From an uncultured Hippea sp. (GTDB taxonomy: Bacteria; Campylobacterota_A; Desulfurellia; JAADFJ01): DNA of 59,096 nt. Both the position numbers and the translations under genes were made by a program. The DNA lies in NCBI GenBank assembly GCA_913009315.1, contig CAJVZA010000002.1, positions 1-59,096 on the forward strand, written 5' to 3'. Of this stretch, positions 14,637 through 22,464 are shown piece by piece (the stretch's first letter is position 1; the number at the start of each line of letters is the position of its first letter). The notes beneath the pieces were generated by a model, which had not been told where the DNA came from, did no database searches, and was given only the letters and a program-made list of their open reading frames with translations.

Positions 14637-15376
14637 AACGGCCTCAGTAAAAAGTTAAAAAGTGACTGACCGAAAAATGGATAACAGATGGCAGCCAGAG
14701 AAAGAAACGGGCCAAAAGGTATTCTTTTTTTTCTAAAGATAAGAATAGCAGCTATGATTCCGAGTATCGATCCAAAAAAGAGAGTAAAGATCGCTCCTTT
14801 GATTCCCAGAAAAATCGATATGGCAAAAATTAGTTTTACATCACCAAATCCCAATGCTTCTTTTCCAACCGATTTTCCTACGACTAACCCCAGCATAAAC
14901 AGAAAAAGTGAAGCCGCTGCGGCAGAGACCAGCGCCCATGCCGTATAGGGAGGCAAAAAAAATGTAAAGAATAAACCGATTATCATTAAGGGATATGCAA
15001 GAAAATCCGGCAGGATATAGTGAAAAAAATCAATTGCAGAAAGCGCTATCAAGAACGCTGCAAACAGAATATATTTCAGCAGCGGCAGTGTTAATGAAAA
15101 TTTAAGATAGAAAATCAGAAAAATCAAAGCGGTGACTATTTCAACGGCAGGATAGATAGCAGAGATGGTTTCGCCGCACTTTCTGCATCTGCCGCGAAGC
15201 AGTAAAAAGCTTATGACGGGGATATTATCGTACCATTTTATGGTACTTCCGCATACCGTGCAATGTGATGCAGGTGTAACAATAGACTCATGTTTTGGCG
15301 TCCTGTAGATAATAACATTTAAAAAACTTCCGACAATAAGTCCAAAGATAAAAATAAAAGCGGCATCAAGTATCAT
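14633..15376 (-). CDS. pilD: Type IV prepilin peptidase / N-methyltransferase
   Basis: 247 aa, polytopic. PilD cleaves and N-methylates type IV prepilins. The N-terminal cytoplasmic loop has the paired CxxC zinc motifs (C39-C42, C64-C67) within SHCTVCGSTIKWYDNIPV and GRCRKCGE. The catalytic aspartates are in the early segment LIALSAIDFFHY and in GFGDVKLI. It overlaps tatC by 11 nt and appears coupled to lptF by ATAA. Confidence 0.94.
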   Translation of the reverse strand: MILDAAFIFIFGLIVGSFLNVIIYRTPKHESIVTPASHCTVCGSTIKWYDNIPVISFLLLRGRCRKCGETISAIYPAVEIVTALIFLIFYLKFSLTLPLLKYILFAAFLIALSAIDFFHYILPDFLAYPLMIIGLFFTFFLPPYTAWALVSAAAASLFLFMLGLVVGKSVGKEALGFGDVKLIFAISIFLGIKGAIFTLFFGSILGIIAAILIFRKKRIPFGPFLSLAAICYPFFGQSLFNFLLRPL

Positions 15377-16115
15377 TTTCTTTTTCCTCAGGCTTTTTTT
15401 TGTTTACAAGCTTTGCTATTACTATGCTTATTAAATATAAGACGATAAGAGGAACAGCCATCAGAAACTGTGAGAAGACATCCGGAGGAGTTAAAACAGC
15501 CGCAATAACAAATATTATAAGAATGGCATATGCAAAGTTTTTTATCATAAATTTATGATCTATTATTCCAAAAATTGCAAGAAAAAATGTTGCAACAGGC
15601 AGTTCAAAAACCAATCCAAATCCTAAGATCAGTTTCATTACAAGTGACAGATATGCTTTGATAGATGGAAGTGCCGTAAGCGATGAGCCCCCATAACTGA
15701 TGAGAAATCGAAATGCAATGGGGAAAACCGCAAAATATGCAAATGCGGCACCGGTAATAAACAGGATGGAAGAGGAGAGAACAAAAGGAATCACAAAGCG
15801 TTTTTCGAGTTTTTTTAGGCCGGGAGAAATAAATGCCCAAAGCTGATAAAAGTTGAAAGGGCTTACAAAAATCAACGCAGCGACAAGAGCTATCTCTATT
15901 CTGACCCAAAATGCCTCTGTGAGTCCGGTAAATATTATATGGCTTTTGGGCGGCAGGGCACTTAGGAGTGGAGCTATCACAAATTCAAGCAATTGAAGCG
16001 AAAAGTGGTAACATATAGCAGCGGCTATAAATGTTGCCGTCATCATGTAGATTATGCGTTTTCTTAGTTCGCCGAGGTGTTCAATAAAAGTAAGCTCTTT
16101 GTCTTTATCTTTCAT
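15366..16115 (-). CDS. tatC: Sec-independent protein translocase TatC
   Basis: 249 aa, six membrane segments. TatC is the twin-arginine signal receptor. The start ELTFIEHLGELRKRIIY contains the conserved HLxELRxR motif. FVSPFNFYQLWAFISPGLKK, and later FELPV, are TatC signatures. It overlaps tatB by 4 nt (ATGA) and the following pilD by 11 nt. Confidence 0.95.
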   Translation of the reverse strand: MKDKDKELTFIEHLGELRKRIIYMMTATFIAAAICYHFSLQLLEFVIAPLLSALPPKSHIIFTGLTEAFWVRIEIALVAALIFVSPFNFYQLWAFISPGLKKLEKRFVIPFVLSSSILFITGAAFAYFAVFPIAFRFLISYGGSSLTALPSIKAYLSLVMKLILGFGLVFELPVATFFLAIFGIIDHKFMIKNFAYAILIIFVIAAVLTPPDVFSQFLMAVPLIVLYLISIVIAKLVNKKKPEEKENDT

Positions 16116-16438
16116 GATTGTTTTTCTGAGGATTGCTGTTCTTTCTGCGGGTGTTCATCGTCGCCTTTTTCAGATTTCGGCTCAGTTGTATCGATATCAT
16201 CAAAATCTTCTATTTCCCCGAAGTAATCGGACAGCGATTCCTTCTCTTCATTGATGGTTTCTTTTGTATCATCGACAGCTTCATTGATGGAAGAGGTGAT
16301 CTCTGCTGAAGTTTTTCTTATATATTTATAGACTTTTGCAATGGTTTTTATTACTGTGGGAAGCTTTTTGGGTCCTATTACTACCAGGGCCACTAAAAGT
16401 ATCATCAGCAGCTCTCCGGTGCCTATTGAAGGGAACAT
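16112..16438 (-). CDS. tatB: Sec-independent protein translocase TatB
   Basis: 108 aa. Membrane helix MFPSIGTGELLMILLVALVV, then IGPKKLPTV, an amphipathic helix (res ~25-55) and a long acidic tail rich in Asp, Glu, Lys and Ser. The F-x-I-G-x-x-E-L pattern and G-P-x-x-L-P hinge mark TatA/TatB; the long acidic tail and the place before tatC favour TatB, although it could serve as TatA too. It overlaps the upstream HD-GYP gene by 16 nt. Confidence 0.87.
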   Translation of the reverse strand: MFPSIGTGELLMILLVALVVIGPKKLPTVIKTIAKVYKYIRKTSAEITSSINEAVDDTKETINEEKESLSDYFGEIEDFDDIDTTEPKSEKGDDEHPQKEQQSSEKQS

Positions 16439-18894
16439 TTATTATTCTCCGTCCAACTGATCAGGGTTCTTGCGCATAGTAATTTGGCCTTTTGCTGAGC
16501 GTCCAGCAACAGGCTGTTCGCATTCTTATATTCTTTCGAATTTGCTATACCGTAATGAAAATTTAGTTTTGAAAAGTGTCTAATCTCATCTATGGCGGAA
16601 ATGAGATCTGTGTAAGATTTATCGATGAAAACCAGTGAAATTTCCGTATATCCGGTACGTGCTGCAATATCTGAGTGCGCTTTAACGACTTTTGCCATAT
16701 TGGTCATTGCCTTTAAAGCATGGTTAAATGAATGATCTTGACGATACAGATCATAATCAAATAGAATCAAAACGGCAACGCTGAAACTGTTATTTTGTCT
16801 ATATAATGTTTCGATCTTTTTGATCAATCTGGCATTTCCGTACAGACCTGTCTCCCAATCAATGCCGAACATCTCTCTTCTAAAACATTCAATTTCAACA
16901 AATGCCGAAACTTTAGGATTACTCAATTGCTCCTTCCATGTGTTCGGCAGAACGGAAATTGCCTTAGCGGCTATCTTGCTGTCAAACTGGTATCCTGCCG
17001 CAGAGCCGATAATCTTTATTGCTTGCTCTACGGACATTCGATTTCTATAGGTTCGTTCGGATGTCAGGGCGTCAAAAACATCTGCAATGGCCAATATTTT
17101 TGATTCGACCGGAATAGTACTGCTTATTTTATTAGGATATCCTCTTCCGTCAACCCGTTCATGATGATATTTTATCCAGAGTGCAATATCGGCAAACTCA
17201 GGCAAAATTTTTAACAGTTTGTAGGCAACAACCGGATGATATTTTATTATGCCATATTCGTAATCACTTAACGAACCCGGTTTCATCAGTATTATATCAG
17301 GTATCGCGATTTTTCCTAAATCGTGAAGAAGTCCTGCCAATTCAATTTTATCGCATTTTTCAGCAGAATATCCAAGAGCCGACGCTATCTTTTTGCTATA
17401 AGCGGCCACTCTCCTTGAGTGACCGGATGTGTAGCTGTCGCGCACATCAATTGACAGCACAATCATTCTTATCAAACGACTCATAAAAGAGTTATTACGG
17501 TGCATTGCCGTTGATGCCCTACCGTAAAGTCTTAATATATTAACAATTTGAACGAAAAATAGAGGATCCCGATAGTGACTGTCAATTGCGATAAACAGGC
17601 CGCGCCACAACTGATAAAATGTTAGATTGTATTTAAGAAAACTTGAGTTGCTTATAATCTGATCGGAGTCGCAACTGAAGATTTTACCATTGGCTCTAAT
17701 CATTCGAACGCGATTTTTATATTTATAAAATAAATATAGTTTGCAATCTATAAATCCTGAAATCTCATCAAATATTTCATCTATTTTTATAAGGCTCTTT
17801 TGTGAGTCGTATGTTATGCTTTCCATTGCAGAAACGGTTTTATAAGAGATAGTTTCCAGAAAGACGGTTTTTTTCTGTTGTCTTTTGTATAATTTAGAGA
17901 TAAATTTTTGACTGCTCTTGAGTTTCCTATTGATTTTTGCAAAGCGGATGAAGAAAAAGGTAGTAAGTAAGATACCGAACAACGATATAATAATGCCTAT
18001 AGGAATTAGCTTTTTTGCAGTACTTCCAACTCTCTCGTAGATTTCGTTTTCCGGTGCAGATAGGGCAAGATAAAATAGTTTGCCGTCAATTCGGATCGGA
18101 TAAAAGCCGATTATGTAGCGCTCTTCGGTTTTATCTGATTTATAAAGCATGCTGAACGGTTTGTCTCTCTTGACAAATTTTGACAGCTGTCGTTTGAACG
18201 ATTTCCCGACATCCGATATATCATAAACAATTTTGTGATGCAAGCCGTTCTCTTTCGTAAAAACAATTTCCCCGTAAATGTCTGTCATAAATGCAGAGCC
18301 TTTCATGTCGGAGTCGGCGTTCATATTTTTCAAAAATTTTTCTGCAATCTGCTTTAAAGGCTCCTCATATATAATAGAAAAAAATCGCAGCCCGTTCAAA
18401 AATACGGTTTTTTTTATAACGCTGTAAGGAACTTTCACAACAGTTTTATTTTCCGTAAGTTCGGTTTTATAAACAATATGTGCACCTTCTTTGGGAGTGT
18501 ATTTGATGGTACTGTAGCTAAACTTGCCGTTTTTATATTCAACGATTCTATTATTTGCAAGCTGTACGAAAATTTTGTTGTAAGAGTGAGTACCTTGTAA
18601 ACGATTGAATTCGTCTATAATATAATTTTCGTTCGACAGTCCGTTTTCTGTAGTCATTCTAATCAGATGATTCAATCTGTTTTTAGAGTTAGACAGATAG
18701 TGCTTTATTCTTAAGGCAACGATTTTTGATCGCCAAACTTCTTCTCGCCGTACCTCTTTTGCGGCATTAATCTTGAAAGAATGCACAATGCTAAACATAA
18801 ATAATAAATAGAACAAAAATAAAAGCGCAGCTGATAGGATGAAGGATCGGGTGAATTTATTACGAAGTAGTTCTGAGATGCCATCAAATTTCAT
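16423..18894 (-). CDS. Membrane sensor with HD-GYP domain and degenerate GGDEF tail
   Basis: 823 aa from ATG 18894 (TTG 18930 would add 12 residues; neither has a good ribosome site). Order: membrane helix (~res 15-35), ~250-residue periplasmic sensor region, second membrane helix near 300, a GAF-like region, then an HD-GYP phosphodiesterase. ELAGLLHDLGKIAIPD is the HD pair, and KYHHERVDGRGYPNKI carries HHExxDGRGYP. The last ~150 residues look like a GGDEF fold, but the active loop reads RTGYTEISLVF instead of xxGGDEFxx, so it is probably catalytically dead. HD-GYP proteins hydrolyse c-di-GMP. It leads the tatB-tatC-pilD-lptF run. Confidence 0.88.
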   Translation of the reverse strand: MKFDGISELLRNKFTRSFILSAALLFLFYLLFMFSIVHSFKINAAKEVRREEVWRSKIVALRIKHYLSNSKNRLNHLIRMTTENGLSNENYIIDEFNRLQGTHSYNKIFVQLANNRIVEYKNGKFSYSTIKYTPKEGAHIVYKTELTENKTVVKVPYSVIKKTVFLNGLRFFSIIYEEPLKQIAEKFLKNMNADSDMKGSAFMTDIYGEIVFTKENGLHHKIVYDISDVGKSFKRQLSKFVKRDKPFSMLYKSDKTEERYIIGFYPIRIDGKLFYLALSAPENEIYERVGSTAKKLIPIGIIISLFGILLTTFFFIRFAKINRKLKSSQKFISKLYKRQQKKTVFLETISYKTVSAMESITYDSQKSLIKIDEIFDEISGFIDCKLYLFYKYKNRVRMIRANGKIFSCDSDQIISNSSFLKYNLTFYQLWRGLFIAIDSHYRDPLFFVQIVNILRLYGRASTAMHRNNSFMSRLIRMIVLSIDVRDSYTSGHSRRVAAYSKKIASALGYSAEKCDKIELAGLLHDLGKIAIPDIILMKPGSLSDYEYGIIKYHPVVAYKLLKILPEFADIALWIKYHHERVDGRGYPNKISSTIPVESKILAIADVFDALTSERTYRNRMSVEQAIKIIGSAAGYQFDSKIAAKAISVLPNTWKEQLSNPKVSAFVEIECFRREMFGIDWETGLYGNARLIKKIETLYRQNNSFSVAVLILFDYDLYRQDHSFNHALKAMTNMAKVVKAHSDIAARTGYTEISLVFIDKSYTDLISAIDEIRHFSKLNFHYGIANSKEYKNANSLLLDAQQKAKLLCARTLISWTENNKCSLQ

Positions 18895-18956
18895 TTGCGA
18901 TACTATTACATATAAATTGTTCGGAATCAAGTGCAGGGCTTAAAGTTAAATGCTTG

Positions 18957-19016
18957 TAATGAGACCACTGTGCAATAAGCATATTCGCAGCTGCTTATTA
19001 TGCAGTGGTCTCATTA
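18957..19016. repeat. Hairpin made of two MITE ends
   Basis: A 60-bp imperfect palindrome: TAATGAGACCACTGTGCAAT on the left and its near-complement on the right, separated by a short loop. It equals two terminal repeats of the 11142-11407 element joined back to back. It lies between the divergent HD-GYP and yaaH genes, 32 bp before the yaaH promoter. Confidence 0.75.
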
Positions 19017-19048
19017 TATAGAAGCGCCCTTAGCAGCAATTCGGACAG

Positions 19049-19077
19049 TTGACAAACAAATAATTATTTTGTAGAAT
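19049..19077 (+). promoter_or_regulatory. Strong sigma-70-type promoter for yaaH
   Basis: TTGACA (19049-19054), a 17-bp spacer and TAGAAT (19072-19077). The predicted transcript would start near 19084, giving a ~165-nt leader before yaaH. Confidence 0.72.
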
Positions 19078-19152
19078 GAAATCATAGTGTTGGGTGGCTA
19101 CAAAATCAATAACTTGTCTTGCGTAATACCTATAGTGGGTAAAGGTAAGTTA

Positions 19153-19206
19153 ATGAAAGGAGGTGACAGACTTATTCACAAGGGCTGGGGGGCTAGTATT
19201 CTATAA
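19153..19206 (+). CDS. Possible leader peptide in the yaaH 5' region
   Basis: 17 codons reading MKGGDRLIHKGWGASIL. It contains a near-perfect Shine-Dalgarno sequence (AAAGGAGGTGA, from 19156) that has no ATG/GTG/TTG start at normal spacing downstream. The stop is followed at once by an AT-rich hairpin, AAATTTTTG-AAT-CAAAAATTT, and then T-rich sequence. A leader-peptide attenuator is possible; no family is recognised. Confidence 0.3.
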   Translation: MKGGDRLIHKGWGASIL

Positions 19207-19248
19207 ATTTTTGAATCAAAAATTTTTTCTTAAACCGAAGGAGGATTT

Positions 19249-19803
19249 ATGTCTGAAAAGGTAGCTTATGCTAATCCTGGACCATTAGGGTTAGCCGGAT
19301 TTGCGTTGACAACTTTTGTGCTTAGTGTTCATAATGCCGGTTTGGTTCCAGCCGGAATTCACGCGATGGTGCCATTGGCACTGTTTTATGGCGGCCTGGC
19401 ACAGCTGATCGCCGGTGTTCTTGAGATGAAAACAGGTAATACATTCGGTCTTGTTGCATTCGTGTCATATGGAGCTTTCTGGATTGCATTGGCAACGCTT
19501 GTAGTTATGGGAGTTTATCTAAAAGTGATATCAGGAGCAGATTTTGGTGCGGCGCTCGGACTTACACTCCTATCGTGGACAATCTTTACCGCAATTATGA
19601 CAATAGTGGCGGTTAAGCACGGGCCATATCTTGGAACACTTTTTGTTTCACTTTTAGTGACTTTCATACTTTTGGTGATCGGCCATTATTCCGGAGCAGC
19701 GGCTATTACGCGCATAGGAGGCTGGTTGGGAATCTTTGTTGCAGGAGTTGCATGGTATATGGTGTGGCAGGGACTTGAAGCACAGCTTAAGGCTGCAAAA
19801 TAA
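19249..19803 (+). CDS. yaaH: GPR1/FUN34/YaaH-family acetate/succinate permease
   Basis: 184 aa, six membrane segments. The family signature NPGPLGLAGFALTTF is at residues 9-23. The conserved second-half segment FGLVAFVSYGAFWIAL is also present. YaaH (SatP) proteins are proton-coupled acetate or succinate channels. The start has GGAGG 4 nt upstream. It is a single-gene transcript with a strong promoter, long leader and terminator. The XRE-cupin gene downstream may regulate uptake or acetate metabolism (inference from position). Confidence 0.93.
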   Translation: MSEKVAYANPGPLGLAGFALTTFVLSVHNAGLVPAGIHAMVPLALFYGGLAQLIAGVLEMKTGNTFGLVAFVSYGAFWIALATLVVMGVYLKVISGADFGAALGLTLLSWTIFTAIMTIVAVKHGPYLGTLFVSLLVTFILLVIGHYSGAAAITRIGGWLGIFVAGVAWYMVWQGLEAQLKAAK

Positions 19804-19837
19804 TATAAATCGATTAAAGGTCGCTTTATAGCGGTCC

Positions 19838-19877
19838 AAACAAAAAAAGACGGAGTAAAATCCGTCTTTTTTTGTTT
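19838..19877 (+). terminator. Rho-independent terminator after yaaH
   Basis: Stem AAAAAAAGACGGA / TCCGTCTTTTTTT with loop GTAAAA and a T-run. The symmetrical A- and T-runs could let it work in both directions. Confidence 0.88.
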
Positions 19878-19943
19878 AATCCTATTGATATTAGGAAAAA
19901 CTTTTCTATTATAGTTTACAGCTAATTAAGCGGGGAGCAGCCT

Positions 19944-20486
19944 ATGAAAATGTCTGAGAAGGTTAAAATGTTAAGAAAACGAAAAGGAATGACTTTAAAA
20001 ATGCTTGCCAAAAATGTGGGATGCACTGATGCATATTTGTCTCAAATAGAGACAGGGAAAGCCGTTCCATCGATAACGATTTTGCAAAAGCTTGCAAATG
20101 CGCTCGAAACGAATGTAAGATCAATTTTGAGTGATGCAAAAGATGTTGAACCTGTTGTAATGAAAAAAAACGAAAGAGTCAAGATTCTTTATCCGGAAAG
20201 TAATGTTTCAGCTGAGCTTTTGGTAAAAAAAATTACCGAAAAGCAGATGGAACCGTTATTCAAAGTGATACCGGCCCATTCGGAAACTCATGGGGTACAC
20301 AGACATGAAGGCGAAGAGTTCGGCTATGTGCTGAAGGGTGAGTTAGTGCTTAAACTGGCCGACAAAAGCTATATAGTAAAGGAAGGCGACAGCTTCTATT
20401 TTCGTGCTGTTGTGCCGCATAGCTACAAGAATACACAGGACATTGACTGTGAAACAATCTGGGTGGTTGCGCCTCCGGTTCTTTGA
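19944..20486 (+). CDS. XRE-family regulator with C-terminal cupin domain
   Basis: 180 aa from ATG 19944 with GGGGAG upstream. Residues 5-60 are an HTH_XRE domain (LRKRKGMTLKMLAKNVGCTD, then AYLSQIETGKAVPSITILQK). Residues ~110-178 are a cupin_2 barrel (HGVHRHEGEEFGYVLKGEL, GDSFYFRAVVPHSY). Such regulators usually sense a small metabolite through the cupin. It follows yaaH, whose promoter it might control, but no operator is identified. Confidence 0.9.
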   Translation: MKMSEKVKMLRKRKGMTLKMLAKNVGCTDAYLSQIETGKAVPSITILQKLANALETNVRSILSDAKDVEPVVMKKNERVKILYPESNVSAELLVKKITEKQMEPLFKVIPAHSETHGVHRHEGEEFGYVLKGELVLKLADKSYIVKEGDSFYFRAVVPHSYKNTQDIDCETIWVVAPPVL

Positions 20487-20549
20487 TTCTAAAGAACTTG
20501 CTTTTCATCTAAAGCTTTCCTCTTATCGTTGAGACTTGTCTTAGAATTT

Positions 20550-20574
20550 GTTTACTGTGCAGCGGTCTCATTAT
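20550..20574 (-). repeat. Solo MITE terminal repeat
   Basis: ATAATGAGACCGCTGCACAG on the minus strand, one end of the MITE family, between the XRE-cupin gene and miaA. Confidence 0.6.
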
Positions 20575-20625
20575 CGACCCGATCCGAATACATTCTACAT
20601 TCCAAGGCAATATTGCTTGCTGTTC

Positions 20626-21528
20626 CTATGCATCTTTTAAGCTATTTTCAATATAATCAAACAATTTACTGTCCTGAGCATCAAAAAAGGCTACATTTTT
20701 TTCTTTTTTCAGCCATGTCGCCTGTCGTTTTGCGTATTGAAGGCTTTCTCTTATTGTTTCTTCTGCGGCTTCACTTATGCTCAAAGTTCCATTTATTGCC
20801 GAGAGAGCCTGTCTGTATCCAATTGAATAAAGCGGCTTAATGTCTGTGCCGTATTTTTTGATAATTGTTCTTGTTTCGTCAAGAAGACCTGAGGAGAACA
20901 TCTGTCGAACCCGTTCAGTCATAGCATCTTTTAATGCCTTCTTGTCAACAAGAATTCCAATTTTGATTGGGCTGAATGCAGGAGGTGCAGTTTTTTTGAA
21001 AGCTTTTATCGATTTGCCGCAAGTCAGATAAACCGAGAGCGCTTTTTCAAGTCGATAGGTGTCATTAGATGACAATTCTTCAGCTCTTTGCGGATCGCAC
21101 AAACTGACAAGCCGGTACAGCTTATCTTTTTTCCCTCTATATGCTGATTTTATAAATTGATTTATCCAGTAAGGGATTTCAATAGTGCCATCTATTCCGT
21201 TTATGAGTGCCCTTATATAGAAATTTGTTCCTCCGACAACAATCGGCAGGTTTTTTCTCTTAAGAATTTTGTCTATAATCATCTGTGCTTCTTCTGCAAA
21301 TTCTGCCGCAGAGTATTCCTGACCGGGTTCTCTGATATCCAGCATATGATGAATTGCAGTTCTTTTGTTTTTAGGGATTTTTGCGCTCCCGATATCAAAT
21401 CCTTTATAGATTTGAACTGAGTCGGCCGATATGATTTCTCCTGAAAACCGCTTGGCAATCTTTATCGCCAGAGCACTTTTTCCGGACGCAGTTTGACCAT
21501 AAATAACTACAATTTTATTTTTTTTCAA
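20626..21528 (-). CDS. miaA: tRNA dimethylallyltransferase
   Basis: 300 aa. MiaA prenylates A37 of tRNAs reading UNN codons. P-loop VIYGQTASGKSALA (res ~9-22), the FSGEIISADSVQIYKGFDIG DSxQ region, HHMLDIREPGQEYSAAEF and VGGTNFYIRALINGI are all signature segments. The start is TTG 21528, directly after the recO stop (TGATTG). Zinc-finger extensions are absent, as in bacterial enzymes. Confidence 0.95.
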   Translation of the reverse strand: MKKNKIVVIYGQTASGKSALAIKIAKRFSGEIISADSVQIYKGFDIGSAKIPKNKRTAIHHMLDIREPGQEYSAAEFAEEAQMIIDKILKRKNLPIVVGGTNFYIRALINGIDGTIEIPYWINQFIKSAYRGKKDKLYRLVSLCDPQRAEELSSNDTYRLEKALSVYLTCGKSIKAFKKTAPPAFSPIKIGILVDKKALKDAMTERVRQMFSSGLLDETRTIIKKYGTDIKPLYSIGYRQALSAINGTLSISEAAEETIRESLQYAKRQATWLKKEKNVAFFDAQDSKLFDYIENSLKDA

Positions 21529-22278
21529 TCAGGCACTCTTCCAATAGTTATTGATGTAGCCTTCCCAGAATTTTGCTGTTTTAAGAGGTTTGCTTATATG
21601 CATAAGAAGTATTTTATACATTGTAGCAACGATCATTTTTTCGACATCAGGTGAGAGGTGCACGCTTTGAACCTTTTCTAATTTTATCGATTTAAAATAA
21701 AAAATGGGATTTGAAATTGATGGCGCTATATCAAAATCTGTTTTATCCGAACATTCTTTATGCATAAATCCATTTTTCCCGCAAATGGATACATCGTTTA
21801 AAGGAGATCCGCAGATAGAGCATATCTTATCCGCAAGCAGCCCGTTGTGGCTTAAAATTTTTATAAAAAAGAAGGCAAACATCATAGGATTTATACTGTT
21901 TTCCATATTCTTTAAAAATTTTCTTAAAAAAAGCCAGAATTCAGGAGCAGGGTCGCCTCTTTTGAAAAAATATCCTACGATTTCGGAAATAAAAAATGCA
22001 AGATTGAGTTTGAGAAAATCTGAATGAATATTTTTGAATGAATCGACTATATTGGCTTCTTTTGCAACAACAGATATTCTGCCCTCTTTTGATGATACCC
22101 AAAATTTTGATTCATTTATCGGTTCGGCTGCTTCCCCAAACCTGTTTTTTATTCTTGAGGCGCCTCTTGCGGTACATAAAAGTCTGCCATGATTATAGCT
22201 AAACAGGTCAAGAAGTCTGTCGGTTTCGCCAATTTTTATAGAGTTGAGTGTTATTGCATGAATTAGATGTATTTTCAA
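21529..22278 (-). CDS. recO: DNA repair protein RecO
   Basis: 249 aa. RecO works with RecR/RecF to load RecA at gaps. N-terminal OB fold (ITLNSIKIGETDRLLDLFSY, then HGRLLCTARGASR) and a C-terminal helical region with a zinc-type motif CSICGSPL...C...HKEC. The length fits the family. It reads directly into miaA. A 187-bp gap with a palindromic repeat separates it from folP. Confidence 0.88.
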   Translation of the reverse strand: MKIHLIHAITLNSIKIGETDRLLDLFSYNHGRLLCTARGASRIKNRFGEAAEPINESKFWVSSKEGRISVVAKEANIVDSFKNIHSDFLKLNLAFFISEIVGYFFKRGDPAPEFWLFLRKFLKNMENSINPMMFAFFFIKILSHNGLLADKICSICGSPLNDVSICGKNGFMHKECSDKTDFDIAPSISNPIFYFKSIKLEKVQSVHLSPDVEKMIVATMYKILLMHISKPLKTAKFWEGYINNYWKSA

Positions 22279-22328
22279 TTAAAAGTACTGCTATTAATTC
22301 TAAGCGTTTCAAATTGAGAATCCAAATC

Positions 22329-22357
22329 TGCCTGTCTGCGTGCGACGCACAGGCAGG
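22329..22357. repeat. GC-rich interspersed palindrome
   Basis: CTGCCTGTCTGCGTGCGACG followed by CACAGGCAGG: an imperfect palindrome in the folP-recO gap. It is more GC-rich than its surroundings and of a kind dispersed in many environmental bacteria. Confidence 0.6.
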
Positions 22358-22464
22358 TCTCATCAAGACGCAAATTGCATATAATAACGTGACAGTTACC
22401 AAAATTTGCAGCGTAGAAGAGGTTGATTTGGGACTCAAGATGATTGTTCATAGATTACTGAAGG

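Noticed and set aside
19153-19206. G-quadruplex or known riboswitch in the yaaH leader
   Set aside because: The G-runs are too few for a quadruplex, and the leader matches no riboswitch class I recognise.
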